Assembly (NCBI GenBank): GCA_013697785.1
Contig: JACCWE010000101.1
Location: 62,001-126,000 of the forward strand
Direction: 5' to 3'
From: Gemmatimonadaceae bacterium
GTDB taxonomy: Bacteria > Gemmatimonadota > Gemmatimonadetes > Gemmatimonadales > Gemmatimonadaceae
Length of the DNA: 64,000 nt
Below, one piece after another: positions 1 through 8,625 of this stretch. Made by a program: the position numbers and the translations under genes. The notes beneath the pieces were generated by a model that made no database searches, was not told the origin of the DNA, and saw nothing but the letters and a program-made list of their open reading frames with translations. Numbering within the stretch: position 1 is the first letter of the stretch; every line of letters begins with the position of its first letter.

Positions 1-1
1 A

Positions 2-2044
2 CCGACTTCGTTTCGCTTCGGATCGAACGCGTACTCATTCAACAACAAGAAGAACGCGGCGGTCGCGCAGCTATTCACGAACTGGAACAACGGCGCGAAC
101 AACGAGCTGTTCCTCGGATACACGACCATTCGCGACTTCCGTCCGCCGAATGCGGACTATCCGTCGATCACGGTCAACACTGGGATTACGGGCACGCTGA
201 TCGCTGGAGCGGAGTCGAACTCGCAGGGAAACTCGCTCGACCAGGACATCTTCGAGATCACGGACAATTTCACGATCCCGGTCGGCGCGAAGCACCGGAT
301 CAGCGTCGGCACGCACAACGAGTTCTACAAGATGGACAATCTGTTCGCGCGCAATTCGCAGGGCGCGTATACGTTCGCGAGCCTCGATTCGCTCGAGGCG
401 GGGAATCCGAACGCGTACACGATCGGTCTGAATCTCGGACAGGGTTTCCATTCGAAGTTCGACGCTGCGAACTACTCCGTGTATGCCGAAGACCAGTGGA
501 CGATCAACGATCGATTCAACGTTCTCTATGGTATACGCCTCGACGTGCCGTCGATCAGCTCGCACCCGGCCACCAACCAGCTCATCGACAGCCTCTTCAA
601 TCGCGATACCCACGAACTTCCGACCGGCAACGTGCAGTGGTCGCCGCGCGTGGGCTTCAACTGGGATGTTACCGGGAAGCAAACGGACCAGCTGCGAGGC
701 GGTGTCGGCGTATTCCAGGGGCGTCCCGCCGCGGTGTGGCTCGAGAACACGATTGCCAATTCGGGCTTCGGACTCGGGCTGCTCTCCTGCGGCGCCGGAG
801 GGCTCGGCCGTGCTCCCGCCTTCAATAGCGACATCAACAACCAGCCTCAGACCTGTCTCGACTCAGCGGGCAGTCCGATCGGCGCCGGCGCATACAGCGA
901 AGTGGATCTGCTCAACAAGAAGCTGAAGTATCCGCAGACGCTGCGCGCGACGTTGGGCTTCGATCACCAGTTCAGCAACGGCTTCGTCGGAACGCTCGAG
1001 GGGATCTACACGCGCGGGCTGAACTCGTTCTTCTATCAGAACCTCAACGTCGGTGATCCGACGGGTGTCGACCGGTTCGGTCGCGTTATCTACGCGACGT
1101 CGTTTGCGACGAACGGAACGCCGACCACGAATCTCGTCAGCAAGCAGTTCAAGGCTGGCGGCGTCTACGATGTGAAGAATCAGTCGAAGGACTATTCGTA
1201 TCAGCTCACGGCGCAGCTGAAGAAGCGATTCTCAGACGCGCTCGAGGCGAGCGGTGCGTTCACGCATGGTCACTCGTACACGGTTTCGGACGTGACGAGC
1301 AGCACTGCGGCGTCGAACTTTCGCTTCGGCCGTGAGCTCGCCGGCAATCTGCTCGGGGAGAACACCGGTATTTCCCAGTTCGACATCCCGAACAAGGTGC
1401 TGATCGCCGGCACGTACACAGCGCCGTGGAAGACGTGGGCGACGACCTTCTCCATGATTTATGTCGGAGTCTCCGGAATTCCGTTCGACTATGTGGCGAC
1501 GGGGCGCGGAGCCGTGGGTGACCTCAACGGCGACGGCGTAAATGGAAACGATCTGCTCTACGTTCCGCGGAACGCGCGCGATCCGAGCGAAATGTTGTTC
1601 GCGAACGAGATCGTGAACGGGCAGGTCATCACGGCACAGACGCAGGCCCAGCTCTTCGAGCAGTTCATCGATGGGCAGAAGTGTCTGAGCGACCATCGCG
1701 GCGAGATCATGCCGCGCAACGCGTGCCGCTCGCCGTGGCAGAACAACATGAACGTGACGGTCGAGCAGACCTTGCCGAGCGTGATGGGAAAGACGCTGTC
1801 CCTCCGCCTCGACGTGTTCAACTTCCTGAACATGATCGACCACGACTGGGGCAAGGTCAAGCTTCCCTCGATCTCGCCGAGCTTCAACAATCAGCCGCTG
1901 GTGACAGAGGTCGGGCAGACGACGGGAGACGTGCTCGACACCCAGCCGATATTCAACTTCGTTCCGGCGAGCGCGGTGCGATGGACGTCGAACGTGATTC
2001 CATCGTACTATCAGATCCAGCTGTCGGCACGGCTCGGATTCTAG
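2..2044 (+). CDS. TonB-dependent receptor, C-terminal part (5' end outside window)
   Basis: The reading frame is open from the first bases of the window to the TAG at 2042-2044, about 680 residues, so the start lies upstream. The sequence is that of an outer-membrane beta-barrel: alternating aromatic strands, long polar loops, and a final strand ending in Phe (QLSARLGF), the usual C-terminal signal for barrel insertion. Segments such as EDQWTINDRFNVLYGIRLD and SLRLDVFNFLNM are typical barrel strands of large TonB-dependent receptors of the OAR/carboxypeptidase-regulatory type. It would import a siderophore, glycan or peptide with energy from TonB. The substrate cannot be told, because the N-terminal plug domain is missing from the window and no transport neighbour is present. 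A methionine at 332 is internal, not the start. Confidence 0.9.
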   Translation, partial: PTSFRFGSNAYSFNNKKNAAVAQLFTNWNNGANNELFLGYTTIRDFRPPNADYPSITVNTGITGTLIAGAESNSQGNSLDQDIFEITDNFTIPVGAKHRISVGTHNEFYKMDNLFARNSQGAYTFASLDSLEAGNPNAYTIGLNLGQGFHSKFDAANYSVYAEDQWTINDRFNVLYGIRLDVPSISSHPATNQLIDSLFNRDTHELPTGNVQWSPRVGFNWDVTGKQTDQLRGGVGVFQGRPAAVWLENTIANSGFGLGLLSCGAGGLGRAPAFNSDINNQPQTCLDSAGSPIGAGAYSEVDLLNKKLKYPQTLRATLGFDHQFSNGFVGTLEGIYTRGLNSFFYQNLNVGDPTGVDRFGRVIYATSFATNGTPTTNLVSKQFKAGGVYDVKNQSKDYSYQLTAQLKKRFSDALEASGAFTHGHSYTVSDVTSSTAASNFRFGRELAGNLLGENTGISQFDIPNKVLIAGTYTAPWKTWATTFSMIYVGVSGIPFDYVATGRGAVGDLNGDGVNGNDLLYVPRNARDPSEMLFANEIVNGQVITAQTQAQLFEQFIDGQKCLSDHRGEIMPRNACRSPWQNNMNVTVEQTLPSVMGKTLSLRLDVFNFLNMIDHDWGKVKLPSISPSFNNQPLVTEVGQTTGDVLDTQPIFNFVPASAVRWTSNVIPSYYQIQLSARLGF

Positions 2045-2107
2045 AGCGCGGCGCAGGGTGGAGAGAGCAGGGCGGGACGGCCGATCACTCGGCCGCCCCG
2101 CTTTGCG

Positions 2108-2545
2108 TCATGGTGAGAGCTCTGCTCCAATCGCACGAGCAATGATCTTGAAATCCGCGCCGGAGATCTCGAAGATCCCGCGACGAAACGGCATCCCCCA
2201 GTGTTGCTTGTCGGGAAGAAAGCTCAACTCCGCGATGAGGGGCCGAATCGGTGCTTCGGTGATCGGGAGGAACTCGATCCGTCGCCGCCAGGTGCGGAAG
2301 GTCGGCGTCTACTGCTCTTCGTACGGCTCATCATCGGCGACGCGCCCGAGGGCGGTAAAGCGCTGCAGCGACTCGCCGCCCTCGAATGCGGTCTTCGGCG
2401 AATAGAAGACGACCAGATCACCGCGCTTCAGCTGACGCTACCCGGTCGCTCGTCCGTGATTCGCCTGCGTGAAGCCGCCGGCAACGCCGCGCAGCAGATG
2501 ATCGCGCGAGACCGTGTTCACCCAGTAGCGGCTCGCCGCCGTCAC
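2108..2545 (-). pseudogene. EVE-domain protein (UPF0310-like) interrupted by two in-frame TAG codons
   Basis: Reading the minus strand from GTG at 2545 gives a full-length EVE-domain protein of 145 sense-or-stop codons before TGA at 2108-2110, with no frameshift. Recognisable blocks in order are SRYWVNTVSRDHLLRGVAGGF at the N-terminus, LKRGDLVVFYSPKTAF, LQRFTALGRVADDEPYE, WRRRIEFLPITEAPIRPLI and LPDKQHWGMPFRRGIFEIS. EVE domains bind modified bases in DNA or RNA. Two amber codons interrupt the frame, codon 36 (2438-2440) and codon 79 (2309-2311). Every family block on either side of them is preserved. The simplest reading is a recent pseudogene; sequence error or amber read-through are less likely alternatives. 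The GTG overlaps the stop of the monooxygenase remnant upstream. Confidence 0.82.
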
Positions 2546-2622
2546 GCGCCGCCGGGATAGATGTTGGCGGAGATGAAGCCTGGAAGACTTCTCTTCCGCT
2601 TCTCCGTCGCTTCGGCGAGCAT
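2542..2622 (-). pseudogene. Remnant of an antibiotic-biosynthesis monooxygenase (ABM) domain
   Basis: From the ATG at 2622 the minus strand reads LAEATEKRKRSLPGFISANIYP and stops at 2542-2544. This resembles the helix-to-strand segment of ABM-domain proteins, where a charged helix leads into PGF-x-SANIH, but the rest of the domain (the DGTRVxNYxQW part) is absent. It lies directly between mlaD and the EVE pseudogene and shares a GTGA overlap with the latter. I see it as a gene fragment left by deletion. The match is short, so confidence is moderate. Confidence 0.4.
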
Positions 2623-2638
2623 GTCGCCCCAGCCTCCC

Positions 2639-3592
2639 CTAGAACACCTTCACGTTGATGTACCGCTTCGGATTCGCCTTGATATCCGTCACCAGCGAGT
2701 CCATGCGACCGAGCAGCTCGTGCAGATTGTTGTAGACGCCGGGATCGTTCAGGAACTTCGCCGCGGTTCCGTTCCCCGTCTGCAGCGTGGTCATTACCGC
2801 GCCGAGCTTCTTCGTCGTCGAGTCGAGACTCGCCGTGAGCGTCGACAAATTGTGCGTCGTCGATTGCATGTTGCGCACGGTGGAGTCGAGCGCCAGCGAG
2901 TCGATCGCCGTCACCCGACTACGCACCGCGTTCATGGTGAGCGTGAGCCCCCGCGACTGCTCCGCCGCGACGGTGTTGAGCTCCTGGACGAGCGCGTTCG
3001 TCGACGCGATCGACTTGCGGAGATCCTGGATTCCACCCTGCTGCACGAACTCGATCTTCACCGTCTTCGCCACGTCGGAGAGCGCGCTGCTCACGCTGTC
3101 GACTCGCATCAGCAGCATGTCCATCGACGGCGCCGCACGCCCTGCCGGGATCGTGTCGTTCGCCGTCATGAAGCCGTTGAAACGGCACGTCGACGTCATT
3201 GGGCGCGCCGCCGTCGGCGTCGATGTGTCTGCGGACACCGGAGCCGGTGCAGCCGTACACGGCGTGAGCGAGATCGACTTGTCGCCGAAGAAGCCCTCGT
3301 TCGTCACCGTGGCCGTCGTCCCCGACGGAATCTTGCGCTGCTTGTCGATGGACAGCCGCACGTTCAGATAGCCGGTCTCGTCGAGATCCACCGCATCGAC
3401 GTAGCCCACCTGCACGCCCGCGAGATTCACGGGCTGGCCGGGCTTCACGTTCTGCCCCCACGCGAAGCGCGTGTACTCGTTGTACGACTTGCTGAAGCCG
3501 CGCCGTGCGAGCCAGAGCGTGCCGCCGATCGCCACGACCACCGCGATCAAGGTGAAGATGCCGACGACGACTTCGTCCCGTTGTTTGGTCAT
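2639..3592 (-). CDS. mlaD: MlaD/MCE-family lipid-binding protein
   Basis: This 317-residue protein begins with MTKQRDEVVVGIFTLIAVVVAIGG, one N-terminal membrane anchor of the MlaD type. An MCE domain follows (roughly residues 35-125: NVKPGQPVNLAGVQVGYVDAV, and later GFFGDKSISL), and then a long helical C-terminal region rich in heptad-like repeats (about 170-317). MCE proteins form hexameric periplasmic rings that pass phospholipids between membranes. The extended helix may form a needle-like tunnel, as in longer MCE proteins. Its ATG overlaps the TGA of mlaE (ATGA), which supports this start and translational coupling. A cysteine-bearing loop (PCTAAPAP...STCRF, about 115-145) with low-complexity Ala/Pro/Thr interrupts the MCE domain and is unusual. 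Confidence 0.9.
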   Translation of the reverse strand: MTKQRDEVVVGIFTLIAVVVAIGGTLWLARRGFSKSYNEYTRFAWGQNVKPGQPVNLAGVQVGYVDAVDLDETGYLNVRLSIDKQRKIPSGTTATVTNEGFFGDKSISLTPCTAAPAPVSADTSTPTAARPMTSTCRFNGFMTANDTIPAGRAAPSMDMLLMRVDSVSSALSDVAKTVKIEFVQQGGIQDLRKSIASTNALVQELNTVAAEQSRGLTLTMNAVRSRVTAIDSLALDSTVRNMQSTTHNLSTLTASLDSTTKKLGAVMTTLQTGNGTAAKFLNDPGVYNNLHELLGRMDSLVTDIKANPKRYINVKVF

Positions 3593-4428
3593 TGAATCTC
3601 TTTTGCGAGATAGAGAGCCGTGAGCGCATCCAGGAGCAGGATCACCACGGAGGAGATGACGACGGCGCGCGCGGTCGAGCGGCCCACACCCTCGGCCCCC
3701 GATCCGGTTATGAATCCCTCGTACGAGCACGTCATGGCAATGGCGCCGCCGAAGAGCGTCGCCTTGATGAGCGCGTACCAGATCTGGAACGTGTTGAACG
3801 TGAGATGCAGCCCCGCGGAATAATCCGCGAGCCGCACGTTCGTCGCACCGACGACGGCCAGCCCGCCGGCGCAGATTCCGACGAAGATCGCGACGATCGT
3901 CAGCATCGGCACCATCGTCACTCCCGCGATCACGCGCGGCACCATCAGATACGCGACCGGATCGTACGCGAGCGTCTCGAGCGCATCGATCTGCTCGGTC
4001 ACGCGCATCGTTCCGATCTCCGCCGTCATCTTCGCGCCGATGCGCCCCGCGAGCACGAGCGCCGTGAGCAACGGCCCGAGCTCGAGCACGATGCTCTGGC
4101 GCGTGATCCATCCAACCACGGAGAACTGTACTCCGGGAAAGAGCTGGTATGTGGTCTGATACGCCGTGACCGCGCCGATGAACGCCGACACCGTCGCCAC
4201 CAGCGGAACCGAGTCGACGCCGATCTGTCGCATCTGCGCGATCGTCAGCGGCAGATACGTCTTCGGCTCCATCAGCGCACGGATGAAATCGCGGTGGAAG
4301 AGGACGCGCTCGCCGAGCTGGCCGAAGAGCGAGTTCGTCCCGCGCCCGAGCGCGCGAAAGAACCCGCCGAACGGGCCGAAGCCCGTCGTCGCCGCCGTCG
4401 TCTCCTCAGGAAAGAGCGTCGAGCTCAC
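3589..4428 (-). CDS. mlaE: MlaE-family ABC transporter permease
   Basis: This 279-residue integral membrane protein matches the MlaE (YrbE) permease family. The signature stretch GPLLTALVLAGRIGAKMTAEIGTMRVTEQIDAL is present, with about five or six hydrophobic segments and the family C-terminus ending in a membrane helix. It forms the membrane channel partner of MlaD in phospholipid transport. I chose the GTG at 4428 because it overlaps the lptG stop (GTGA); a further in-frame ATG at 4488 would reach 60 bases into lptG and adds an Arg-rich, unfamily-like leader. The gene order lptF-lptG-mlaE-mlaD places it in one envelope-lipid operon. No MlaF ATPase gene is in the window, so the ATPase must come from elsewhere. 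Confidence 0.92.
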   Translation of the reverse strand: MSSTLFPEETTAATTGFGPFGGFFRALGRGTNSLFGQLGERVLFHRDFIRALMEPKTYLPLTIAQMRQIGVDSVPLVATVSAFIGAVTAYQTTYQLFPGVQFSVVGWITRQSIVLELGPLLTALVLAGRIGAKMTAEIGTMRVTEQIDALETLAYDPVAYLMVPRVIAGVTMVPMLTIVAIFVGICAGGLAVVGATNVRLADYSAGLHLTFNTFQIWYALIKATLFGGAIAMTCSYEGFITGSGAEGVGRSTARAVVISSVVILLLDALTALYLAKEIQ

Positions 4429-5510
4429 GTGCGCACCCGCGCGAGTAGCACCACGCCGATCGCGCCGAAGATCATGTTGGGTATCCACGCCGCCAGATAC
4501 GGCGGAATCGCGCCACCCTCGCCAATCGCCTTGGTGAGCTGGATGAGCATGAGGTATATGATGGTGGTGGCGAGGCTGATGCCAATGCCGAACGCGGTGC
4601 CTCCCCGCTGCGTGCTAGTGGCAAGGGGCGCGCCGAAAAACACGATGATCACGCACGCCACCGGGATCGCGATCTTGAGCGAGAGCTCCACCTTGATCTC
4701 GTTCGAATCGGCCCCCGAGCGCTCGAGGGACCGGATGAACCGCTTCAGCTCTCGAAAACCCATCTGCTCGGGGCTCTTCGGGGCCGACGTCAGGTCGATC
4801 GGCGCCTCCAGGAAGTCCGCGTCGCGTACGCTATCGAATTGAATCGCGTAGTTGCGCGTCGAGTCCGGAAGGATGTGCAGGTCCCCGGCCTTGAGTGTCC
4901 ACCGCTTGTGCGTGGTGTCGTAGTTCGCCGTGCGCGCGGCCAGCAGATACGTGGGATAGTCCGGCCCGCGCCCCCGCCGCTCCACCTCGAGATTGTCGAT
5001 CAGCCGCCGCTCTACGTTGAGCGCCGCGATCTTGTAGACGCGCCCTTTCGGCGCGCTGTAGGCGAAGTTGTAGCGCTCGTTCCCCGGCTTGTAGCGCCCT
5101 TCCTCGAGCAACTCGTTGCGCTTGATGTCGGAGATCGGCACGAGCTCACCGAGCGCGAACGCGAACAGCATCACGATCGCGGCGCCGCCGAAGATCGGCA
5201 CGAGCAATCGATAAAAGCTGATCCCCGACGCTTTCGCCGCCGTGAGCTCCGAATGTCGCGTCAGCGATCCGATCGTGAACACGGTCGCAAACAGCACCGC
5301 GGCCGGCAGTACCATGTAGATCGATTCGGGAAACCAGTAGACGTACGCCATCGCGATCTGCTCGGGCGTCAGATGGCGATTGAGATATTTCCCGAGACGG
5401 TCGGTCAGGTCGATCACGATCACCAGCAACGGGAAGCCGAGCGCGGTGATGATGAAGATTTTCGTGAACTCGGTCGCGACGTAGCGATCGAGCGGGCGGA
5501 GTATCCTCAC
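4425..5510 (-). CDS. lptG: LptG-type lipopolysaccharide export permease
   Basis: The 361-residue product has the LptF/LptG layout: three N-terminal membrane helices (starting LDRYVATEFTKIFIITALGFPLLVI), a periplasmic jelly-roll domain (about 130-265), then three C-terminal helices including IPVACVIIVFFGAPLATSTQRGGTAFGIG. With LptF and LptB it would extract LPS from the inner membrane and feed it into the Lpt bridge. It is the second YjgP/YjgQ-type gene in the operon. Its GTG overlaps the lptF TGA (GTGA) and its own stop overlaps the mlaE GTG, so all three genes look coupled. Length is normal for the family. Confidence 0.9.
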   Translation of the reverse strand: MRILRPLDRYVATEFTKIFIITALGFPLLVIVIDLTDRLGKYLNRHLTPEQIAMAYVYWFPESIYMVLPAAVLFATVFTIGSLTRHSELTAAKASGISFYRLLVPIFGGAAIVMLFAFALGELVPISDIKRNELLEEGRYKPGNERYNFAYSAPKGRVYKIAALNVERRLIDNLEVERRGRGPDYPTYLLAARTANYDTTHKRWTLKAGDLHILPDSTRNYAIQFDSVRDADFLEAPIDLTSAPKSPEQMGFRELKRFIRSLERSGADSNEIKVELSLKIAIPVACVIIVFFGAPLATSTQRGGTAFGIGISLATTIIYLMLIQLTKAIGEGGAIPPYLAAWIPNMIFGAIGVVLLARVRT

Positions 5511-7501
5511 GCGGGCACGCGGCTGCGCCGATCCGCACGAGTACCCACTCGTCGTACGTGCTTTGCGACCCAGCTACGCACCGTGTCGAAGAGCTCCGAC
5601 GCATCGCCACCGCGCGCCGAGCCGCCACTTCGCTGTACCCGGATGATCCCGAAGACGCCGACCACCGTGAACAGCGCGTTCGCCATCCACATCGCGATCA
5701 CGGGATCGAGAATCAGCTTGTTCGCGAGATCTTCGCCCACGATCAGTCCGACATAGTAGAGCGCGAACACCGCAATGCTCACACCGATCACGAGCCCGAC
5801 ACCACCGCGCGGAAAACGAATTCCAATGGGCGCGCCGAGCAGCACGAAAACCACGCATGCGGCCGCGAGCGCGAACTTCTTCTGAATCTCGACTGAGTAG
5901 CGGCTCATCGTCACTTCGGAATCGTGCACCCGCGCCTTCATGACCTCGATCTGCGCCGCGGAGCTCAGCAGATACGCCGGGCTCGTGAACGGACTCGGCG
6001 CGTTGGCCGGTGCATCGAAGCCGCGGCCATGCGCACCATTCGCGCCGGGAAGCTGCGGAATCGCCTTCGCCGCATCCTGCTGCCGGCGAATGGCCTCAGC
6101 CGCGGTCGTCGGAGTGAGCCCACTGCTCGGTGCCACGCCGATTCCCTGAGCCATCGCACTGCTCGGCGGATAAATCTTCTCGGGCGCACCCTTGGGCGAC
6201 CTGTTGCCCTTCGCCGCGGCCTTCCCCTTGGCCACGGGCTTCGCGGGCGGCGCGCGAAAGCCGCCGCGCACGGGAGCCTGCCCCGGTGCACCGAATTGCG
6301 GCATGCGCGCGGCGCCGCTCGATGGCGGCGCGCGAAAGCCTCCGTTCGCGACGCCACCGCCCGCGCTCGGCGGAATCGCAGCCGCGACGGCAGTGGTCTC
6401 CGGTTTCACGGGGGTAGCCGGTGCCGGCGTCGCAACCGCAACCGACGCGCCCTTCGCGCCCGCGGCTGCAATCGTCGATTTCTTCGGAGCCGTGACGGTG
6501 GTGTCGGTGTCTGCGATTGCGGCGTTGCCGAAGATCGGCATCACCAGCTTGCAGTACAGCCCGCCCGTCGTCATCCGCACCTTCGGCTTCGGCACCTTCA
6601 CCGCCGCGATCTGCTCGCCCGTCGCGAGGTAGTGCGTCGCCGCGACGAGCGTGTTCGCCAGCGTTGCGCGCGCCTGGTCGAGATCCTGATTCGCATCCTC
6701 GAGCCCCTTCGCCATCTCGCACACCGACATCTCGCGCTCGGACTTGTAGTCGTCCTTCTCCGTCTGCTCGAAGCGATTGCCGACGCCACGCACGCGCACG
6801 AGATCCGTGCGGAAGTAAAGCCTCGTGAGCTCGCCGAGGTTGTCGCGGGGAATCTGCTGCATGTAGCCATCGTGCAGCGTCATCTGCAGATCCTTCTGGT
6901 CGGGCGTCATCCCCATCTTGCCCGAGTCGGAGTAGATCGTCTTCCTGCGCTCCGGGTCATCGAAGTTGTAGATGGTGACCTCGCGCATGCGATCGGTCGA
7001 CTCGTCGATGTGACTCGTGCGCAGGAAGAGCTTCCCGGGCATGACCTCGTTGATCACCTGCTCGCGCAGCGCGAACGTCGGCTTCTTGCGCGCAATGTCC
7101 GTTTGCAGCGTGCGGAGCCGGTGATTGCTCCTCGGCAGCACCTGATCATTGAAGACGAGCATCAACAGGCCAAGCGTCGCGCCGAAGAGAATCGCGGGGC
7201 GCACGAGTCGCATCACCGAGATCCCGCTCGCGCGGAGCGCCGTGATTTCGTTCTCCGATGTGAGCCTGCTGAACGCGTAGAGCACCGCTACGAGCACGCC
7301 CATCGGCATCGTCATCGCGATGATGAACGGGATCGAGAGCAGGAAGAACTCCCCGATCACGTCCCAGCCGAGCCCTTTGCCCACGAGATTCCCGAACTGC
7401 TTCGCCACCTGCTGCAGCAACAGCAGCGCGGTGAGCGATGACAGCGCAAAGACGAGCGGGCCGAACTGCTCGCGAAGGATGTAGCGGGTGAGGAGCTTCA
7501 A
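5507..7501 (-). CDS. lptF: LptF-type LPS export permease with a long low-complexity insertion
   Basis: The 664-residue product starts (TTG at 7501) with MKLLTRYILREQFGPLVFAL and three membrane helices. It continues with an LptF periplasmic domain (TSHIDESTDRMREVTIYNFDDPERRKTIYSDSG) and ends with three helices (FALAAACVVFVLLGAPIGIRFPRGGVGL). Family members are usually near 370 residues. Here about 250 extra residues (roughly 245-500) lie between the jelly roll and helix 4. They are rich in Ala, Pro, Gly and Lys and contain a repeated GGFRAPP motif. The insertion should be periplasmic and disordered. The C-terminal tail (about 40 residues, Arg-rich) is also extended. It is the first gene of the lpt-mla operon and is divergent from the M28 peptidase gene. 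Confidence 0.88.
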   Translation of the reverse strand: MKLLTRYILREQFGPLVFALSSLTALLLLQQVAKQFGNLVGKGLGWDVIGEFFLLSIPFIIAMTMPMGVLVAVLYAFSRLTSENEITALRASGISVMRLVRPAILFGATLGLLMLVFNDQVLPRSNHRLRTLQTDIARKKPTFALREQVINEVMPGKLFLRTSHIDESTDRMREVTIYNFDDPERRKTIYSDSGKMGMTPDQKDLQMTLHDGYMQQIPRDNLGELTRLYFRTDLVRVRGVGNRFEQTEKDDYKSEREMSVCEMAKGLEDANQDLDQARATLANTLVAATHYLATGEQIAAVKVPKPKVRMTTGGLYCKLVMPIFGNAAIADTDTTVTAPKKSTIAAAGAKGASVAVATPAPATPVKPETTAVAAAIPPSAGGGVANGGFRAPPSSGAARMPQFGAPGQAPVRGGFRAPPAKPVAKGKAAAKGNRSPKGAPEKIYPPSSAMAQGIGVAPSSGLTPTTAAEAIRRQQDAAKAIPQLPGANGAHGRGFDAPANAPSPFTSPAYLLSSAAQIEVMKARVHDSEVTMSRYSVEIQKKFALAAACVVFVLLGAPIGIRFPRGGVGLVIGVSIAVFALYYVGLIVGEDLANKLILDPVIAMWMANALFTVVGVFGIIRVQRSGGSARGGDASELFDTVRSWVAKHVRRVGTRADRRSRVPA

Positions 7502-7645
7502 GGGCTCGCTAGCCGGAGGGTAGCACGAGGGCGCGGGCGCCCCGAATCGAGAAATCTAAGCGCCCCGCCGGCCCCTGGCGCCAGAGCCGAAGCTCAGAGC
7601 CCCTACTATCTTACGACGACTCCAACCCGTCTCTGCCAACTCCAC

Positions 7646-8560
7646 GTGCGCACCACACGCTCGATCCTCGCCCTTATGGCCGTCGCCACGCTCGCGCTCG
7701 CGTGTCATGGCGATCGCTCGCAGACTGCCTTCGACGGCACCGTCGCCCTCGGCTACGCCAAGACGCAGCTCGACTTCGGGACGCGCATTCCCAACTCGAT
7801 CGGGGCGCAGCGCACCGGCGACTGGATCGTCGCGCAGATGAAGAGCCGGGCGGACTCGGTGATCGAGCAGAAGTTCGATCATGTGACGGCGAAGGGAGAC
7901 ACGCTGCATCTCCGGAACATCCTCGCGCGGATTCACCCCGCGGCTGCGCAGCGGGTTCTGTACCTGACGCACTGGGACACGCGGCCGATGTCCGATCTCG
8001 CGAGCGACCCGGCGCGAAGGAGCTTGCCGATGCCCGGCGCCAACGATGGCGCGTCCGGCGTCGCGCTCCTGATCGCGGTGAGCGATGCGCTCAAGAAGTC
8101 TCCGGCGAATGTCGGCGTCGATCTCCTGTTCGTGGACGGCGAGGACTACGGCGAGGATTTCAGCGGGCCGGATGTTCTGCTGGGCTCGAAGTACTTCGCG
8201 ACGCATCTTCCGTCGCCGGGCTACAAGCCGCTCTACGCGGTGCTCTGGGACATGATCGGCGACAAGGATCTGGGCATCTATCAGGAGCCGATCTCGCTGA
8301 ACCGCGCGCCGGAAGTCGTGTCGCACGTGTGGAATCAGGCGCAGGCGCTGGGCTACTCGCGCTACTTCATCAACAGCCCGTCGAACCAGGGCGTCACCGA
8401 CGATCACGTGCCGCTGCTCGACGCGGGGATCCACACGATCGACGTGATCGACTTCGACTACCCCGCGCACCACACGCCGGACGACACTTTCGACAAGATC
8501 TCTGCGCACTCGCTGCAGATCGTGGGCGATGTGGCTACGGGACTACTGACGTCGAAATAG
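7646..8560 (+). CDS. M28-family metallopeptidase lipoprotein (glutaminyl cyclase-like)
   Basis: This 304-residue protein carries a lipoprotein signal with lipobox LALAC (Cys20). The catalytic domain is of the M28 family: LTHWDTRP, GANDGASGVA and DGEDYGED supply the His/Asp/Glu zinc-ligand and catalytic positions, and HTPDDT lies near the C-terminus. M28 lipoproteins of this size include aminopeptidases and bacterial glutaminyl-peptide cyclotransferases; the WDTRP and DGEDYG wording is closest to the latter. It probably acts on peptides in the periplasm or on the outer membrane. The start is GTG at 7646, giving an ideal signal peptide. It stands alone, divergent from lptF. Confidence 0.85.
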   Translation: MRTTRSILALMAVATLALACHGDRSQTAFDGTVALGYAKTQLDFGTRIPNSIGAQRTGDWIVAQMKSRADSVIEQKFDHVTAKGDTLHLRNILARIHPAAAQRVLYLTHWDTRPMSDLASDPARRSLPMPGANDGASGVALLIAVSDALKKSPANVGVDLLFVDGEDYGEDFSGPDVLLGSKYFATHLPSPGYKPLYAVLWDMIGDKDLGIYQEPISLNRAPEVVSHVWNQAQALGYSRYFINSPSNQGVTDDHVPLLDAGIHTIDVIDFDYPAHHTPDDTFDKISAHSLQIVGDVATGLLTSK

Positions 8561-8625
8561 CTCGGCGCGACTCAGCGCGCGTCGACGTCAGGGGTGAGTA
8601 GTTAACTGCAATTTGAAAACGATTG

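Noticed and set aside
2309-2440. Pyrrolysine or other amber recoding of the EVE gene
   Set aside because: TAG is used as an ordinary stop by the TonB receptor gene and mlaD next to it, and nothing in the window suggests recoding machinery; a pseudogene is simpler.
2561-4842. Long plus-strand open frames opposite lptG, mlaE and mlaD
   Set aside because: They are complements of strongly conserved membrane proteins and read as Arg/His-rich noise.
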